From Chitinophagales bacterium (GTDB lineage Bacteria > Bacteroidota > Bacteroidia > Chitinophagales > UBA10324), in the NCBI GenBank assembly GCA_025057275.1, contig JANWXQ010000011.1, positions 1 through 33,522 of the forward strand: a DNA stretch of 33,522 nt. The letters run 5' to 3'. This document shows positions 15,271 to 25,835 of this stretch, piece after piece. The notes beneath the pieces are model-generated. The model did not search any database. It was not told the DNA's origin and worked only from the letters and a program-made list of their open reading frames with translations. The translations under genes were made by a program, and so were the position numbers. The stretch's first letter is position 1, and the number at the start of each line of letters is the position of its first letter.

Positions 15271-17886
15271 ATGAACCTGAACAAGTTTACCATCAAAAGC
15301 CAGGAGGCCGTACAAAAGGCCCAGGAGCTGGCATTGAGCAATCAACATCAGCAGATCGACACCGCCCATCTGCTGAAAGGCTTGTTGTTGGTTGACGATA
15401 ACGTGATTTCCTATGTGATGAAGAAGGCGGGGATCAATACCGCTCTGGTCGAACGGGAGCTGGAAAAGCAGTTGAACAAGTTGCCACGCGTCAGCAATGC
15501 CATGCAGCAGTACCTGACTCCTGCAGCCCAGCAGGCCTTGATCAAAGCCCAGAACTACCTTCCGGAGTTCAAAGACGAATTTGTTTCGCTGGAGCATTTG
15601 CTGCTGGCGTTAGCTTCCGGAACCGACGATACCGCCCGCCTGCTTAAGGATGCCGGTGCCGGCGAACAAGAGTTGAAGCTGGCCATTGCCGACCTGCGAA
15701 AGGGGCGAAGGGTAACCGACCAGAGCGCTGAAAGCACCTACAACGCCCTGAGTAAGTATGCGCGTAACCTGAATGAAATGGCCCTGGCGGGGAAGCTCGA
15801 TCCCGTTATTGGCAGGGACGAAGAGATCCGCCGTACGCTGCACATCCTGTCGCGGCGCACCAAGAACAATCCCGTTCTGGTAGGCGAACCCGGCGTAGGA
15901 AAGACCGCCATTGCCGAAGGCATTGCCCACCGCATTGTTAACGGCGATGTGCCCGAAAATCTGAAAACCAAGGTCATTTTTGCTTTGGATACCGGTGCCC
16001 TGTTGGCCGGTGCCAAATACCGCGGAGAATTTGAGGAACGATTGAAGGCCGTTATTAAGGAAATTACCGAATCCAATGGCCAGTACATTCTCTTTATTGA
16101 TGAAATCCATACTCTGGTGGGCGCCGGAGCCACGGAAGGCGCCATGGATGCGGCTAACATATTGAAACCGGCACTGGCCCGCGGTGAACTGCGCACCATC
16201 GGTGCTACCACGCTCAATGAGTTTCAGAAGTATTTTGAAAAAGATAAAGCCTTGGAGCGACGCTTTCAGAAGGTGATGATTGACGAGCCCAGTGTGGAAG
16301 ATGCCATCTCCATCCTGCGCGGCCTCAAAGAGCGTTACGAAACCCACCACAAAGTGCGCATCAAGGATGAAGCCATCATCGCCGCCGTAGAGCTGTCGCA
16401 TCGGTACATCAGCGACCGCTTTCTGCCCGATAAAGCCATAGACCTGATTGACGAAGCCGCGGCCAAACTGCGCCTGCAGATGGATTCGGTGCCTGAAGCT
16501 TTGGATGAAATCGAACGGCGCATCCGTCAGCTGGAAATTGAGCGCGAAGCCATCAAGCGGGAACAGGACGCAAAAAAGCTGGAAGAACTCAACCGGCAAA
16601 TTGAGGCTTTGAGTCGCGAGCGCGATGATTTCCGTACCCGCTGGCAAAGCGAAAAAGAGCAGGCCGAACAGGTCCAGGAGGTCAAGCAGCTCATGGAGCA
16701 GTACAAACTGGAAGCCGAACAGGCCGAACGACAGGGCGATTACGGACGCGTAGCCGAACTGCGTTATGGCCGGATCCGTGAGGCAGAACTTAAACTCAAA
16801 GAGCTGGAGCAGCAATTAGCTGCCAGTGGCAACGGCTCCCGCTTGCTGAAAGAAGAAGTGGATGCGGAAGACATTGCCGAAATCGTGGCCAAATGGACTG
16901 GCATTCCGGTGGCCCGTATGTTGCAGAGCGAGCGCGAAAAACTGCTCCATCTGGAAGAAGAGTTGCACCGCCGCGTCATTGGTCAGGAAGAAGCCATTGC
17001 TGCCGTCAGCGATGCCATCCGCCGCAACCGGGCCGGCCTCAGTGACCCGCGGCGCCCCATCGGTTCCTTCATCTTTCTGGGCACTACCGGTGTGGGCAAA
17101 ACCGAACTGGCCAAGGCCCTGGCTCAGGCCATGTTCAATGACGAAAGCCAGATGGTTCGCATTGACATGAGCGAATACCAGGAACGGCACAGCGTTTCGC
17201 GACTCATCGGCGCCCCGCCCGGCTACGTCGGCTACGACGAAGGCGGGCAGCTGACCGAAGCCGTGCGCCGCAAGCCGTATTCCGTTATCCTGCTGGATGA
17301 ATTCGAGAAAGCCCACTCCGATGTGTTCAATATTCTGCTTCAGGTGCTGGATGACGGCCGCCTTACCGACAACAAGGGCCGTACGGTCAATTTCAAGAAC
17401 ACCATCATCATCCTGACGTCGAATGTAGGCTCGCAGATTATTCAGCAAAACTTCGAAGGCGTAACCGAGCGCAACAAAGAAGCCGTCATGGAACGTACCC
17501 GTCAGGAAGTGCTGGAACAACTGAAGCAAATGGTGCGTCCGGAATTTTTAAATCGCATTGACGACATCATCCTGTTCAGCCCGCTGATGCCGGCCGAAAT
17601 CCGGCAGATCGTTCGGCTGCAACTCAATCAGCTGGCAGCTATGTTGGCTCAAAACAACATTACGGTTGAGTTTACTGACGAGCTGGTGGAACAATTGGCT
17701 GAGCGAGGCTTTGACCCGCAGTACGGAGCGCGTCCGCTGAAGCGGGTCATTCAGAAAGAAATTGTCAACGAATTGTCCAAGCGCATTCTTGCCGGTGAAC
17801 TTTCTACTGATCAGAAACTGGTCATCGATGCTGTTGATGAAACCATTGTTTTCTGGAATCCGAAGCAGCAGCCGGTGGATTCGTAA
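15271..17886 (+). CDS. clpB: ATP-dependent disaggregase ClpB
   Basis: ClpB is a hexameric AAA+ chaperone that, together with DnaK, pulls polypeptides out of aggregates after stress. The 871 residues show the full layout. A Clp N domain (about 1-150) contains F-T-I-K-S-Q-E-A-V-Q. The first AAA module has Walker A G-E-P-G-V-G-K-T (about 206) and the L-F-I-D-E-I-H Walker B. The coiled-coil middle domain (about 400-530) is rich in Glu, Gln and Arg, as the family requires. The second AAA module has G-T-T-G-V-G-K-T (about 604) and G-A-P-P-G-Y-V-G-Y. The middle domain separates ClpB from ClpA and ClpC. The ATG at 15271 is supported by the immediate start of the N domain. No CIRCE element was seen upstream. 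It converges with the ABC exporter. Confidence 0.97.
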   Translation: MNLNKFTIKSQEAVQKAQELALSNQHQQIDTAHLLKGLLLVDDNVISYVMKKAGINTALVERELEKQLNKLPRVSNAMQQYLTPAAQQALIKAQNYLPEFKDEFVSLEHLLLALASGTDDTARLLKDAGAGEQELKLAIADLRKGRRVTDQSAESTYNALSKYARNLNEMALAGKLDPVIGRDEEIRRTLHILSRRTKNNPVLVGEPGVGKTAIAEGIAHRIVNGDVPENLKTKVIFALDTGALLAGAKYRGEFEERLKAVIKEITESNGQYILFIDEIHTLVGAGATEGAMDAANILKPALARGELRTIGATTLNEFQKYFEKDKALERRFQKVMIDEPSVEDAISILRGLKERYETHHKVRIKDEAIIAAVELSHRYISDRFLPDKAIDLIDEAAAKLRLQMDSVPEALDEIERRIRQLEIEREAIKREQDAKKLEELNRQIEALSRERDDFRTRWQSEKEQAEQVQEVKQLMEQYKLEAEQAERQGDYGRVAELRYGRIREAELKLKELEQQLAASGNGSRLLKEEVDAEDIAEIVAKWTGIPVARMLQSEREKLLHLEEELHRRVIGQEEAIAAVSDAIRRNRAGLSDPRRPIGSFIFLGTTGVGKTELAKALAQAMFNDESQMVRIDMSEYQERHSVSRLIGAPPGYVGYDEGGQLTEAVRRKPYSVILLDEFEKAHSDVFNILLQVLDDGRLTDNKGRTVNFKNTIIILTSNVGSQIIQQNFEGVTERNKEAVMERTRQEVLEQLKQMVRPEFLNRIDDIILFSPLMPAEIRQIVRLQLNQLAAMLAQNNITVEFTDELVEQLAERGFDPQYGARPLKRVIQKEIVNELSKRILAGELSTDQKLVIDAVDETIVFWNPKQQPVDS

Positions 17887-17968
17887 TTCAAACAGCTTAT
17901 AATCCAGGCAGTTCAGCCAGCGTGCCGCGTGGCTTCATAATTGCTGGGGGTTGATCCCAACGGGATGG

Positions 17969-19816
17969 TCAGCCTACTTCCTCCACCTGCAGTTCCACCA
18001 GCCTGCGATAGAAACCGTTGGGCAGGGCAATCAGTTCGTCGTGGCTGCCGGTTTCCACGATCATCCCTTTATCCAGAACGACGATACGGTCGGCATGGCG
18101 AACGGTGCTCAGGCGGTGGGCAATGATGAGTGAAGTGCGGTTTTTCATCAGGAGCTCCAAAGCCTCCTGAACCAGATGTTCGCTTTCGCTGTCCAGTGAG
18201 CTGGTGGCCTCATCCAGAATGAGGATTACCGGGTCTTTCAGCAAGGCCCTTGCGATGGCAATACGCTGCCGCTGACCGCCGCTAAGCTTTACGCCGCGTT
18301 CGCCCACCACGGTTTGAAAGCCCTGAGGAAATCGTTCGATAAACTCCAGGGCATGGGCGAGCCGGGCAGCCTCTTTCACCTGTTGTTCGGTGGCCTGCGG
18401 ATTGCCCAGAGCAATGTTTTCGTAAATGCTGCCTCCGAACAACATCACATCCTGCGGCACCAGCGCGATCTGCCGGCGAAGCTGGCGCAGCGGAAACGAA
18501 CGGGCATCCCGGCCATCAAACAGGATGGTTCCGCTATCGGGTTCGTAAAACCGCAGCATCAGCGAGGCTATGGTGGTTTTACCGGCACCGCTGGGACCGA
18601 CCAGTGCCACCTGTTCTCCGGGCCTGATGTGCAGCGAAACATTTCGCAGCACCGGAAGTTCGCGTCGCGACGGATAGGCAAAACCCACATCTTGAAACGA
18701 AACCGCTCCGTTCAGCCGCCACTCCGCTTCCACCTGCTCATCGTCAAAATGCGCTACTTCCCCTTCACTGAACAGCAGCTCGCGCACATTATGGGTTGCC
18801 CCCAGCATCTTCTGTACCTGGCTGAACATTTCGGCAAAACCGGCAAAGGTGCCCCCAACAAATACCGAAAAGATGACAAACATGATCAGCAGGCCAACCG
18901 ACAGCTCCCCCTGATGGATGAGGCGGGCGCCGTACCAGATGACCAGAGCAATGGTACCAAAAACACTAAAAATCATAAACGAAACAAAAGCGCCACGAAA
19001 ACGGGCATTGCTGATGGCTGTGGAGGCAGCAGAAAAAATGCTTTTCCGGTAGCGCTGTACGGCCCGCTGCTCACCGGTAAACGATTTTACTGCCGCTATG
19101 CCGCTGAGCGTTTCCTGTACAATGGTGTTGCTGTCGGCCAACTGATCCTGTACGCGCCGTGCCATGCGACGAATGCGAAGCCCAAACACCACGGCCAACA
19201 CGGCTACCAGCGGCACGACCGAAAGCATGACCAAGGCCAGCTTCGTACTAATAATAAAAATGAAGATGAGTCCGATGAGCAGGGTAAACAGGCCGCGAAG
19301 CAATTCAGCCAAAGTAAAGGATACCGTATCCTGAATCAAGGACAGGTCAGCCGCCAATCGGCTGGTCAGTTCGCCCACTCTTCGTTCGGCAAAAAAAGCC
19401 ATAGGCATCCGCAGCAATCGGGCATAAACGTCGCTGCGCAGCGTGGCTACTACTTTTTCCCCCACTTCCGTAAGCAGGTAAATGCGGCCATAGGAAAACA
19501 AGGTTTGCATCGTCAGTTGTGCAAATACCAACAGCAAAATGGTATTCAGGCTCCAGTTGGCGGTACGAATCCAATGGCCCAGCGAGCCGGATGCTGCTGC
19601 AACGGGCAGTGCAGCCGAAGCGCCCGGAACTGTAGCATCAATCATTTTTCCCAAAAGAAACGGAAACAGGCTGGTGGAAAAGGCCGAAAGCAGAATGCAC
19701 AGCAAGGCAAGAAAAAACTGCCAGCGGTAGGGATGCAGGTAACCAAGCAAATAAAGAGCCTGTCGAAGGCTCGATAAGTTCAATGCGGCTTTTCGGTCAT
19801 CAGCTTGGTCGGGCAT
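17969..19816 (-). CDS. ABC exporter, fused permease and ATPase (MsbA/ABCB type)
   Basis: A 615-residue half-transporter that would act as a homodimer in the inner membrane. The N-terminal 330 residues hold six membrane helices. The C-terminal ATPase has Walker A G-P-S-G-A-G-K-T (about 406), a Q-loop, the signature L-S-G-G-Q-R-Q-R (about 508), Walker B V-I-L-I-L-D-E-A and the switch histidine A-H-R-L-S-T. The family includes lipid A flippase MsbA and many drug exporters, and sequence alone does not tell which this is. With lpxB, rfaE1 and an Lpt permease in the window, a lipid or lipopolysaccharide substrate is a fair guess, but the window gives no direct link. The ATG at 19816 is the first in frame, and TACTTTTA (19841-19834) upstream could be a -7 element. 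Confidence 0.93.
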   Translation of the reverse strand: MPDQADDRKAALNLSSLRQALYLLGYLHPYRWQFFLALLCILLSAFSTSLFPFLLGKMIDATVPGASAALPVAAASGSLGHWIRTANWSLNTILLLVFAQLTMQTLFSYGRIYLLTEVGEKVVATLRSDVYARLLRMPMAFFAERRVGELTSRLAADLSLIQDTVSFTLAELLRGLFTLLIGLIFIFIISTKLALVMLSVVPLVAVLAVVFGLRIRRMARRVQDQLADSNTIVQETLSGIAAVKSFTGEQRAVQRYRKSIFSAASTAISNARFRGAFVSFMIFSVFGTIALVIWYGARLIHQGELSVGLLIMFVIFSVFVGGTFAGFAEMFSQVQKMLGATHNVRELLFSEGEVAHFDDEQVEAEWRLNGAVSFQDVGFAYPSRRELPVLRNVSLHIRPGEQVALVGPSGAGKTTIASLMLRFYEPDSGTILFDGRDARSFPLRQLRRQIALVPQDVMLFGGSIYENIALGNPQATEQQVKEAARLAHALEFIERFPQGFQTVVGERGVKLSGGQRQRIAIARALLKDPVILILDEATSSLDSESEHLVQEALELLMKNRTSLIIAHRLSTVRHADRIVVLDKGMIVETGSHDELIALPNGFYRRLVELQVEEVG

Positions 19817-19833
19817 ACGATCGGGCTACGAGC

Positions 19834-19841
19834 TAAAAGTA
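19834..19841 (-). promoter_or_regulatory. Possible -7 element for the ABC exporter
   Basis: On the minus strand the site reads TACTTTTA, one mismatch from TAnnTTTG, 17 bases before the ATG. No -33 element is evident, so this is weak. Confidence 0.22.
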
Positions 19842-20077
19842 CTTTAAGATGGTTTTCCGGCGTAAGAACGTTGCCATAGGGAAAAATCGTTTCAATCCTG
19901 ACAAAGTTGCCGGACGCTGCCAGAAAAGGCAGTGGTAAGATGCTGTTGCATACCATCTAAGGCAGATTTGTCAGCCCTGCATTTTTTTCCTTAAAAAGGT
20001 GAGATTTTTGAGAGTAAAAGCGATTGGCGAAGTCTGCCTGGATCGTGCAGAATCGCTGCGAAAACGATAAGGTGACG

Positions 20078-22504
20078 ATGAATGAAGAAGTAGAATTTCT
20101 GCCGTTTATCACGGTCAATGAACAAGCGAAAGTGAAGGAGGAAGTGCAGGAGCGGGAAGTTCCCATTCTGCCCTTGCGCAATACGGTACTGTTTCCCAAC
20201 ATCATCATTCCGATTACCGTTGGCCGCGACAAATCCATTCAGGCATTAAAAGAGGCACATGCAGGTGATAAAATCATCGGCGTGGTGGCCCAGGTGAGCG
20301 CCGGCGTGGAAGAACCCGGTCCCGATGATCTGTACCGCGTAGGCACTACGGCCAACCTGCTGAAGATTCTGCGGATGCCCGATGGCAGCACCACGGCCAT
20401 TATTCAGGGTCGTTCCCGCTTTTCCATCAAAAATTTTGTTCATACCGAACCCTACCTGCGTGCTGCGGTTCAAACGCTTCCGGACGAGGAACCGCAGAAC
20501 GACAAGCAATACGATGCCATCACGCTCAGCATTCGCGAACTGGCGGCCAAGGCCATTTCGCTGTCGCCGCAACTGCCCTCCGAAGCAGGCATTATGCTGC
20601 GCAACATTGAGTCTGCCGAGTTTCTGATGCACTTTGTGGTCAACAACCTGTCGGCATCGGTGGCCGAAAAACAAAAGGTGCTGGAAATCGGTTCGCTCAA
20701 AGAGCGCGCGCAAAAAATCCTGTCGTTGCTGGAAGCCGAAGTGCAAATGCTGGATCTGAAGCACGAGATTCAGAACAAGGTGCGCAGCGACATCGAAAAG
20801 CAGCAGAAAGATTATTTCCTGCAGCAGCAGCTCAAAACCATTCAGGAGGAACTGGGGCAATCCAATCCGGTTGAAAAAGAAGTGCAGGAATTGCGCGAAC
20901 GGGCTGCAAAGAAGAAATGGAGCCAGCAGGTTAAAGAGCATTTCGAAAAAGAGCTGCAAAAGCTGGAGCGCAGCAATCCCATGTCGCCGGAATATGCCGT
21001 TATTCAAAACTATCTGGAAACATTGCTCAGCTTGCCCTGGGGCGTTTATACCAAAGACAAGTTCGACCTGAAGCGCGTCCGGAAAATTCTGGATCAGGAC
21101 CACTACGGTCTGGAAAAGGTGAAGGAACGCATACTGGAGTATTTGGCCGTACTGAAATTGAAAGGCGATTTGAAATCGCCGATCCTGTGTTTTGTCGGCC
21201 CTCCGGGTGTGGGTAAAACCTCGTTAGGCCAGTCGGTGGCCAAAGCCCTGAAGCGCAAGTACGTGCGCATGTCGCTGGGCGGCCTGCACGACGAAGCGGA
21301 AATCCGCGGCCATCGCAAAACTTATATCGGCGCCATGCCCGGGCGCATCATTCAATCCATCCGTAAAGCACAATCAAGCAATCCGGTTTTTGTTCTGGAT
21401 GAAATCGATAAGGTAGGTGTGGATTTCCGCGGCGACCCTTCATCGGCCTTGCTGGAAGTGCTGGATCCCGAACAAAACAATGCCTTTTTCGATAATTACC
21501 TGGAAGTGGAATACGACCTGAGCAAGGTGTTGTTTATTGCCACAGCCAATACGTTAACCACCATTCAGCCGGCTTTGCGTGACCGTATGGAAATCATTGA
21601 AATCAACGGCTACAGTGTGGAAGAAAAGGTCTATATCGGGCTGAACCATCTGCTGCCCAAGCAGATCAAAGAGCATGGACTTAAGCCCCGCGATGTGGTC
21701 ATCAGCCCGATGCTGATGGAGCGCATCATTGAAGATTACACCCGCGAGTCAGGTGTTCGCGAACTGGATCGCAAGCTGGCTGCCATCATGCGTTACATGG
21801 CCAAGCAGGTAGCCCTTCAGGAAAAGCGCAATCCCGAACTCACTGAAGCGGATCTGAAAACCATTCTGGGGGTCAAGCGCTACGACCGCGAGTTGTATCG
21901 TGCAGCCAATCCGGCCGGCGTCGCCATCGGACTGGCCTGGACTTCCGTGGGCGGGGAAATCCTGTTTGTGGAAACGGTTTTCAGCAAAGGAAAAGGCAAT
22001 CTCAAGCTGACCGGCAATCTGGGCGATGTGATGAAAGAATCGGCCAGCACGGCACTGACCTACATCAAGGCGCATGCGGATCTGATCGGCATAGCCGTAG
22101 ACGATCTGGATAAGAAAGACATTCACGTGCATGTTCCGGAAGGCGCCATTCCCAAGGATGGCCCCTCGGCCGGTATCACCATGCTGGTATCCATGGCTTC
22201 TGCGCTGTCGGGCCGCAGGGTTAAGGAGCTGCTGGCCATGACCGGCGAAATCACCTTGCGCGGTCGCGTGCTTCCCGTAGGCGGCATCAAAGAAAAAGTG
22301 CTGGCAGCCCGTCGTGCCGGAATGAAGGAAGTGATGTTGCCCCGCCTCAACGAAAAAGACATTAGCGAAATCAATCAGGAATTCATCCGGGATCTGCATT
22401 TTGTTTATGTAGACACCATGGATGAAGTCCTTCGCTATGCCTTAATGCCTTTGGATCAAGACAAGAAACCATCCCGCAAGACAGAAAAAGCCCTAAGCTC
22501 ATGA
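20078..22504 (+). CDS. lon: ATP-dependent protease Lon
   Basis: Lon degrades misfolded and regulatory proteins in the cytoplasm as a hexamer. The 808 residues contain the N-terminal substrate-binding domain ([12 protein letters not shown], about 35-46), a coiled-coil region, and the AAA+ module with Walker A G-P-P-G-V-G-K-T (about 374) and V-F-V-L-D-E-I-D-K. The protease domain has a Ser-Lys dyad: Ser697 in D-G-P-S-A-G and Lys740 in G-I-K-E-K, 43 residues apart as in E. coli Lon. I chose the ATG at 20078, which has AAGG five bases upstream. The frame extends to a TTG at 20024 without family support. The stop overlaps the next start by four bases (ATGA), indicating coupling to the DUF4920 gene. 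Confidence 0.97.
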   Translation: MNEEVEFLPFITVNEQAKVKEEVQEREVPILPLRNTVLFPNIIIPITVGRDKSIQALKEAHAGDKIIGVVAQVSAGVEEPGPDDLYRVGTTANLLKILRMPDGSTTAIIQGRSRFSIKNFVHTEPYLRAAVQTLPDEEPQNDKQYDAITLSIRELAAKAISLSPQLPSEAGIMLRNIESAEFLMHFVVNNLSASVAEKQKVLEIGSLKERAQKILSLLEAEVQMLDLKHEIQNKVRSDIEKQQKDYFLQQQLKTIQEELGQSNPVEKEVQELRERAAKKKWSQQVKEHFEKELQKLERSNPMSPEYAVIQNYLETLLSLPWGVYTKDKFDLKRVRKILDQDHYGLEKVKERILEYLAVLKLKGDLKSPILCFVGPPGVGKTSLGQSVAKALKRKYVRMSLGGLHDEAEIRGHRKTYIGAMPGRIIQSIRKAQSSNPVFVLDEIDKVGVDFRGDPSSALLEVLDPEQNNAFFDNYLEVEYDLSKVLFIATANTLTTIQPALRDRMEIIEINGYSVEEKVYIGLNHLLPKQIKEHGLKPRDVVISPMLMERIIEDYTRESGVRELDRKLAAIMRYMAKQVALQEKRNPELTEADLKTILGVKRYDRELYRAANPAGVAIGLAWTSVGGEILFVETVFSKGKGNLKLTGNLGDVMKESASTALTYIKAHADLIGIAVDDLDKKDIHVHVPEGAIPKDGPSAGITMLVSMASALSGRRVKELLAMTGEITLRGRVLPVGGIKEKVLAARRAGMKEVMLPRLNEKDISEINQEFIRDLHFVYVDTMDEVLRYALMPLDQDKKPSRKTEKALSS

Positions 22505-22953
22505 ACCTTCGTTTAACCCTGGCAGTTGCCATAGTTGCGCTCGATTTCCTCTCGTGCAAGCGAACGCCATCGCCGGCCTTTTACGGCAAGACTTTTGATA
22601 CGACAACAGCTCTTTCCTTAACGCAGCTACTGGACGACACGGCCCGAAGCGACCGTTCGGCAATGGTGGTAGTGGGTCAGGTCCAATCGGTTTGCCAGTC
22701 CGAAGGCTGCTGGATGCTCATGGAAGATGATAAAGGCCGTAATGTGCATGTGGATTGGGATAAAAAATTTTTCATACCGAAAAACACAGCCGGTCGGCGG
22801 GCCTATGTGTATGGCTATGCTCATTACGACACCACTTCGGTTGACGAACTCCGCCAGAGGGCCCGCGATGCCGGTAAGAGCGAAGAGGACATTCAGGCCA
22901 TCACCACTCCCGAAGTTACGGTTGCCTTAAAGGCTGAAGGAGTAAGGTTATAG
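22501..22953 (+). CDS. DUF4920 protein, probable lipoprotein
   Basis: A 150-residue protein of the DUF4920 family, of unknown function. It has a short hydrophobic N-terminus followed by F-L-S-C-K, so Cys19 could be the lipidated residue and the mature protein would sit at the membrane facing the periplasm. The core has the family's V-C-Q-S-E-G-C-W motif, whose two cysteines could bind a metal or form a disulfide (inference), and a beta-rich segment with H-V-D-W-D. It overlaps the lon stop codon by four bases, a coupling that would tie its expression to lon. I see no functional link between the two. Confidence 0.8.
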   Translation: MNLRLTLAVAIVALDFLSCKRTPSPAFYGKTFDTTTALSLTQLLDDTARSDRSAMVVVGQVQSVCQSEGCWMLMEDDKGRNVHVDWDKKFFIPKNTAGRRAYVYGYAHYDTTSVDELRQRARDAGKSEEDIQAITTPEVTVALKAEGVRL

Positions 22954-22992
22954 CTCCGTTCAGCCTGCTGCCGGCCATCTGCAGCCGCCCGC

Positions 22993-23000
22993 TACCTTTG
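22993..23000 (+). promoter_or_regulatory. Putative surE -7 element
   Basis: TACCTTTG is an exact TAnnTTTG match, and the surE ATG begins only 4 bases after it (23005). The predicted transcription start would fall on or next to the start codon. The -33 region shows no clear TTG. Confidence 0.45.
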
Positions 23001-23004
23001 CCAC

Positions 23005-23829
23005 ATGACCAAGAAAAAAAGCGGAGGGCGTAGCAAGCCGCTTATCCTGGTTACCAACGACGACGGCGTTACCGCTCCCGGCATTCGTGCCCTTACTGAA
23101 GAAATGCAGCAGTTGGGTGACGTGGTCGTGGTGGCCCCCGACAGCCCCCAGTCAGGGATGGGGCATGCCATTACCATTGCCAGTCCTCTGCGGTTGGAGC
23201 CGGTGGATCTGTTTCGGAATGTAGAAGCCTATCAATGCAGCGGCACTCCTGTGGACTGCGTGAAGCTGGCCGTTGATAAGATTCTGCCCCGTATGCCTGA
23301 CCTGTGCGTGTCGGGAATCAATCACGGTACCAATTCTTCCATAAACGTTATTTACTCAGGCACCATTTCAGCGGCTATGGAAGCAGCCATTGAAGGCATA
23401 CCTGCCATTGGTTTTTCGCTGGTGGATTATTCCTTTCAGGCCGATCTGACTCTGGCGCGTCGTGTGTCCAATCTTATTGCCCGCCAGGTACTCAGGCATG
23501 GCCTGCCGGAACACATCTTGCTTAATGTCAATATACCCGATGTATCGCCGGCACAGTTTAAAGGGGTGCGTATCTGCCGCCAGGCCGTGGCCCGTTGGGA
23601 AGAAGAATTTGCCGAGCGCACCGACCCTCGGGGTAAAAAGTATTATTGGCTCACGGGCCGCTTTGTCAACTACGATCCCGGCGATGATTCCGATGAGTGG
23701 GCGCTCAAAAACGGCTATGCTTCGGTAGTACCCGTTCAGTACGACCTTACCGCTCACCACGTCATTGCTTATCTGTCCAGCAATTGGAATCTGGATGGCT
23801 TACCCAAAAAAGCGCGGGCCACGCAATAA
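23005..23829 (+). CDS. surE: 5'/3'-nucleotidase SurE
   Basis: SurE dephosphorylates nucleoside 5'- and 3'-monophosphates and is linked to stationary-phase survival. The 274 residues carry the metal-binding signature V-T-N-D-D-G (Asp19, Asp20), A-P-D-S-P-Q-S-G-M-G-H-A with the family serine, C-S-G-T-P-V-D-C-V, and S-G-I-N-H-G-T-N with the metal-binding Asn. The start is the ATG at 23005. The N-terminal extension (K-K-K-S-G-G-R-S-K) before the first strand is basic and short. It is followed by an overlapping small membrane protein and lpxB, a likely operon. Confidence 0.95.
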   Translation: MTKKKSGGRSKPLILVTNDDGVTAPGIRALTEEMQQLGDVVVVAPDSPQSGMGHAITIASPLRLEPVDLFRNVEAYQCSGTPVDCVKLAVDKILPRMPDLCVSGINHGTNSSINVIYSGTISAAMEAAIEGIPAIGFSLVDYSFQADLTLARRVSNLIARQVLRHGLPEHILLNVNIPDVSPAQFKGVRICRQAVARWEEEFAERTDPRGKKYYWLTGRFVNYDPGDDSDEWALKNGYASVVPVQYDLTAHHVIAYLSSNWNLDGLPKKARATQ

Positions 23830-24102
23830 CCGGTACTTCGGTGCCTTTCTGGGTATCGTGTTTCCGGTAGCCGGATGGCTGTTGTTTTACTTGTTTGCTT
23901 TTTACGATAAACTGACGCTGCGCGAATACTGGGATTTTCTGTTCAGCAGCGGCAACATGGCCGCAGCGTTGAGCCTGGCGCTCATCGCCAACCTGCCGGT
24001 CTTTATCTATTTCATGTCTGAAAACTGTTACGAAACGATGAAAGGGGTGCTCGGCGTTACCCTGTTCTATGGATTGCTCATTGTGTTATTCAAATTCTTC
24101 TG

Positions 24103-24103
<1 letters not shown>
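23795..24103 (+). CDS. Small three-helix membrane protein, unknown function
   Basis: A 102-residue protein with a basic N-terminus (Y-P-K-K-R-G-P-R-N-N-R) and three predicted membrane helices: about 15-36, 55-75 and 80-101. The gene is sandwiched between surE, which it overlaps by 35 bases, and lpxB, whose ATG shares one base with its stop (TGATG). The overlaps on both sides argue that it is a real, coupled gene. The ATG at 23795 is preferred. A start further upstream at 23765 is possible but lies deeper inside surE. I do not recognise a family. A role near lipid A synthesis is suggested only by position. Confidence 0.72.
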
Positions 24104-25321
<1,218 letters not shown>

Positions 25322-25336
25322 GTCGTTGACGGATTC

Positions 25337-25831
25337 GTGCGCGGCTTCTCTCTCCTTTTCTTTGCTGCTTTTGTATTAACAAATGCCTCGGCACAGACCG
25401 TTAATCCGGCGTTTTCGGTTTTGCTCAACAGCCTGCTGAAGAAATCAGTTCCTGTATTGTCGGTACATGAGGCAGCGCAACGCAGGGATGCTTTGTTTGT
25501 GGATGCACGTGAAGCCAGGGAGTTTTCCGTCAGTCACATTGCAGGTGCCCGGTTGGTTGGCTACTCGTCTTTTGATGTTAAATCGCTGAGCGACATCAAC
25601 CCTGATCAGCCGCTGATTGTCTATTGTTCGGTTGGCTACCGCAGCGAGCGGGTGGGGGAACAGCTTATGGCTGCCGGATTTCGCAACGTGTACAACCTGT
25701 ATGGCGGCATATTTGAATGGGTGAATCAGGGATTGCCCGTGGTAGATGCGCAGGGCAAAGCCACGCAACGGGTGCATGCCTACGACCGGATGTGGGGCGT
25801 ATGGCTGCAGCGTGGAGAAAAAGTATTCTGA
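25337..25831 (+). CDS. Secreted rhodanese-like protein
   Basis: A 164-residue protein with a signal peptide (R-G-F-S-L-L-F-F-A-A-F-V-L-T-N-A-S-A, cleavage after A-S-A) and one rhodanese domain. The active-site loop is intact: Y-C-S-V-G-Y-R-S with catalytic Cys97, preceded by D-A-R-E-A-R-E-F and S-H-I-A-G-A. It would act in the periplasm, probably moving sulfur or serving as a thiol redox protein. The open frame reaches back into the tRNA gene, so I place the start at the GTG at 25337, which yields the signal peptide directly. No ATG is available in frame between the tRNA and the signal peptide. The C-terminal R-M-W-G-V-W-L-Q stretch is unusual and basic. Confidence 0.82.
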   Translation: MRGFSLLFFAAFVLTNASAQTVNPAFSVLLNSLLKKSVPVLSVHEAAQRRDALFVDAREAREFSVSHIAGARLVGYSSFDVKSLSDINPDQPLIVYCSVGYRSERVGEQLMAAGFRNVYNLYGGIFEWVNQGLPVVDAQGKATQRVHAYDRMWGVWLQRGEKVF

Positions 25832-25835
25832 ACGT

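Noticed and set aside
15610-16815. A 401-residue open frame antisense to clpB
   Set aside because: It is a shadow of the clpB codon pattern in a GC-rich gene, with no start context and no recognisable protein features.
17887-17968. Terminator between clpB and the ABC exporter
   Set aside because: Short imperfect hairpins are present (for example ATCCC-AAC-GGGAT) but none is followed by a T run on either strand.
18314-19777. A 487-residue open frame antisense to the ABC exporter
   Set aside because: Its composition is lysine/glutamine/histidine-rich low-complexity, typical of antisense frames, while the opposite strand encodes an intact ABC exporter.
19842-20077. GATTTTTG at 20003-20010 as a lon promoter, and a CCTT-AAA-AAGG hairpin beside it
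   Set aside because: The -7 match is imperfect with no -33 partner at the right spacing, and the four-base stem is too weak to be a terminator. I see no gene in this gap.
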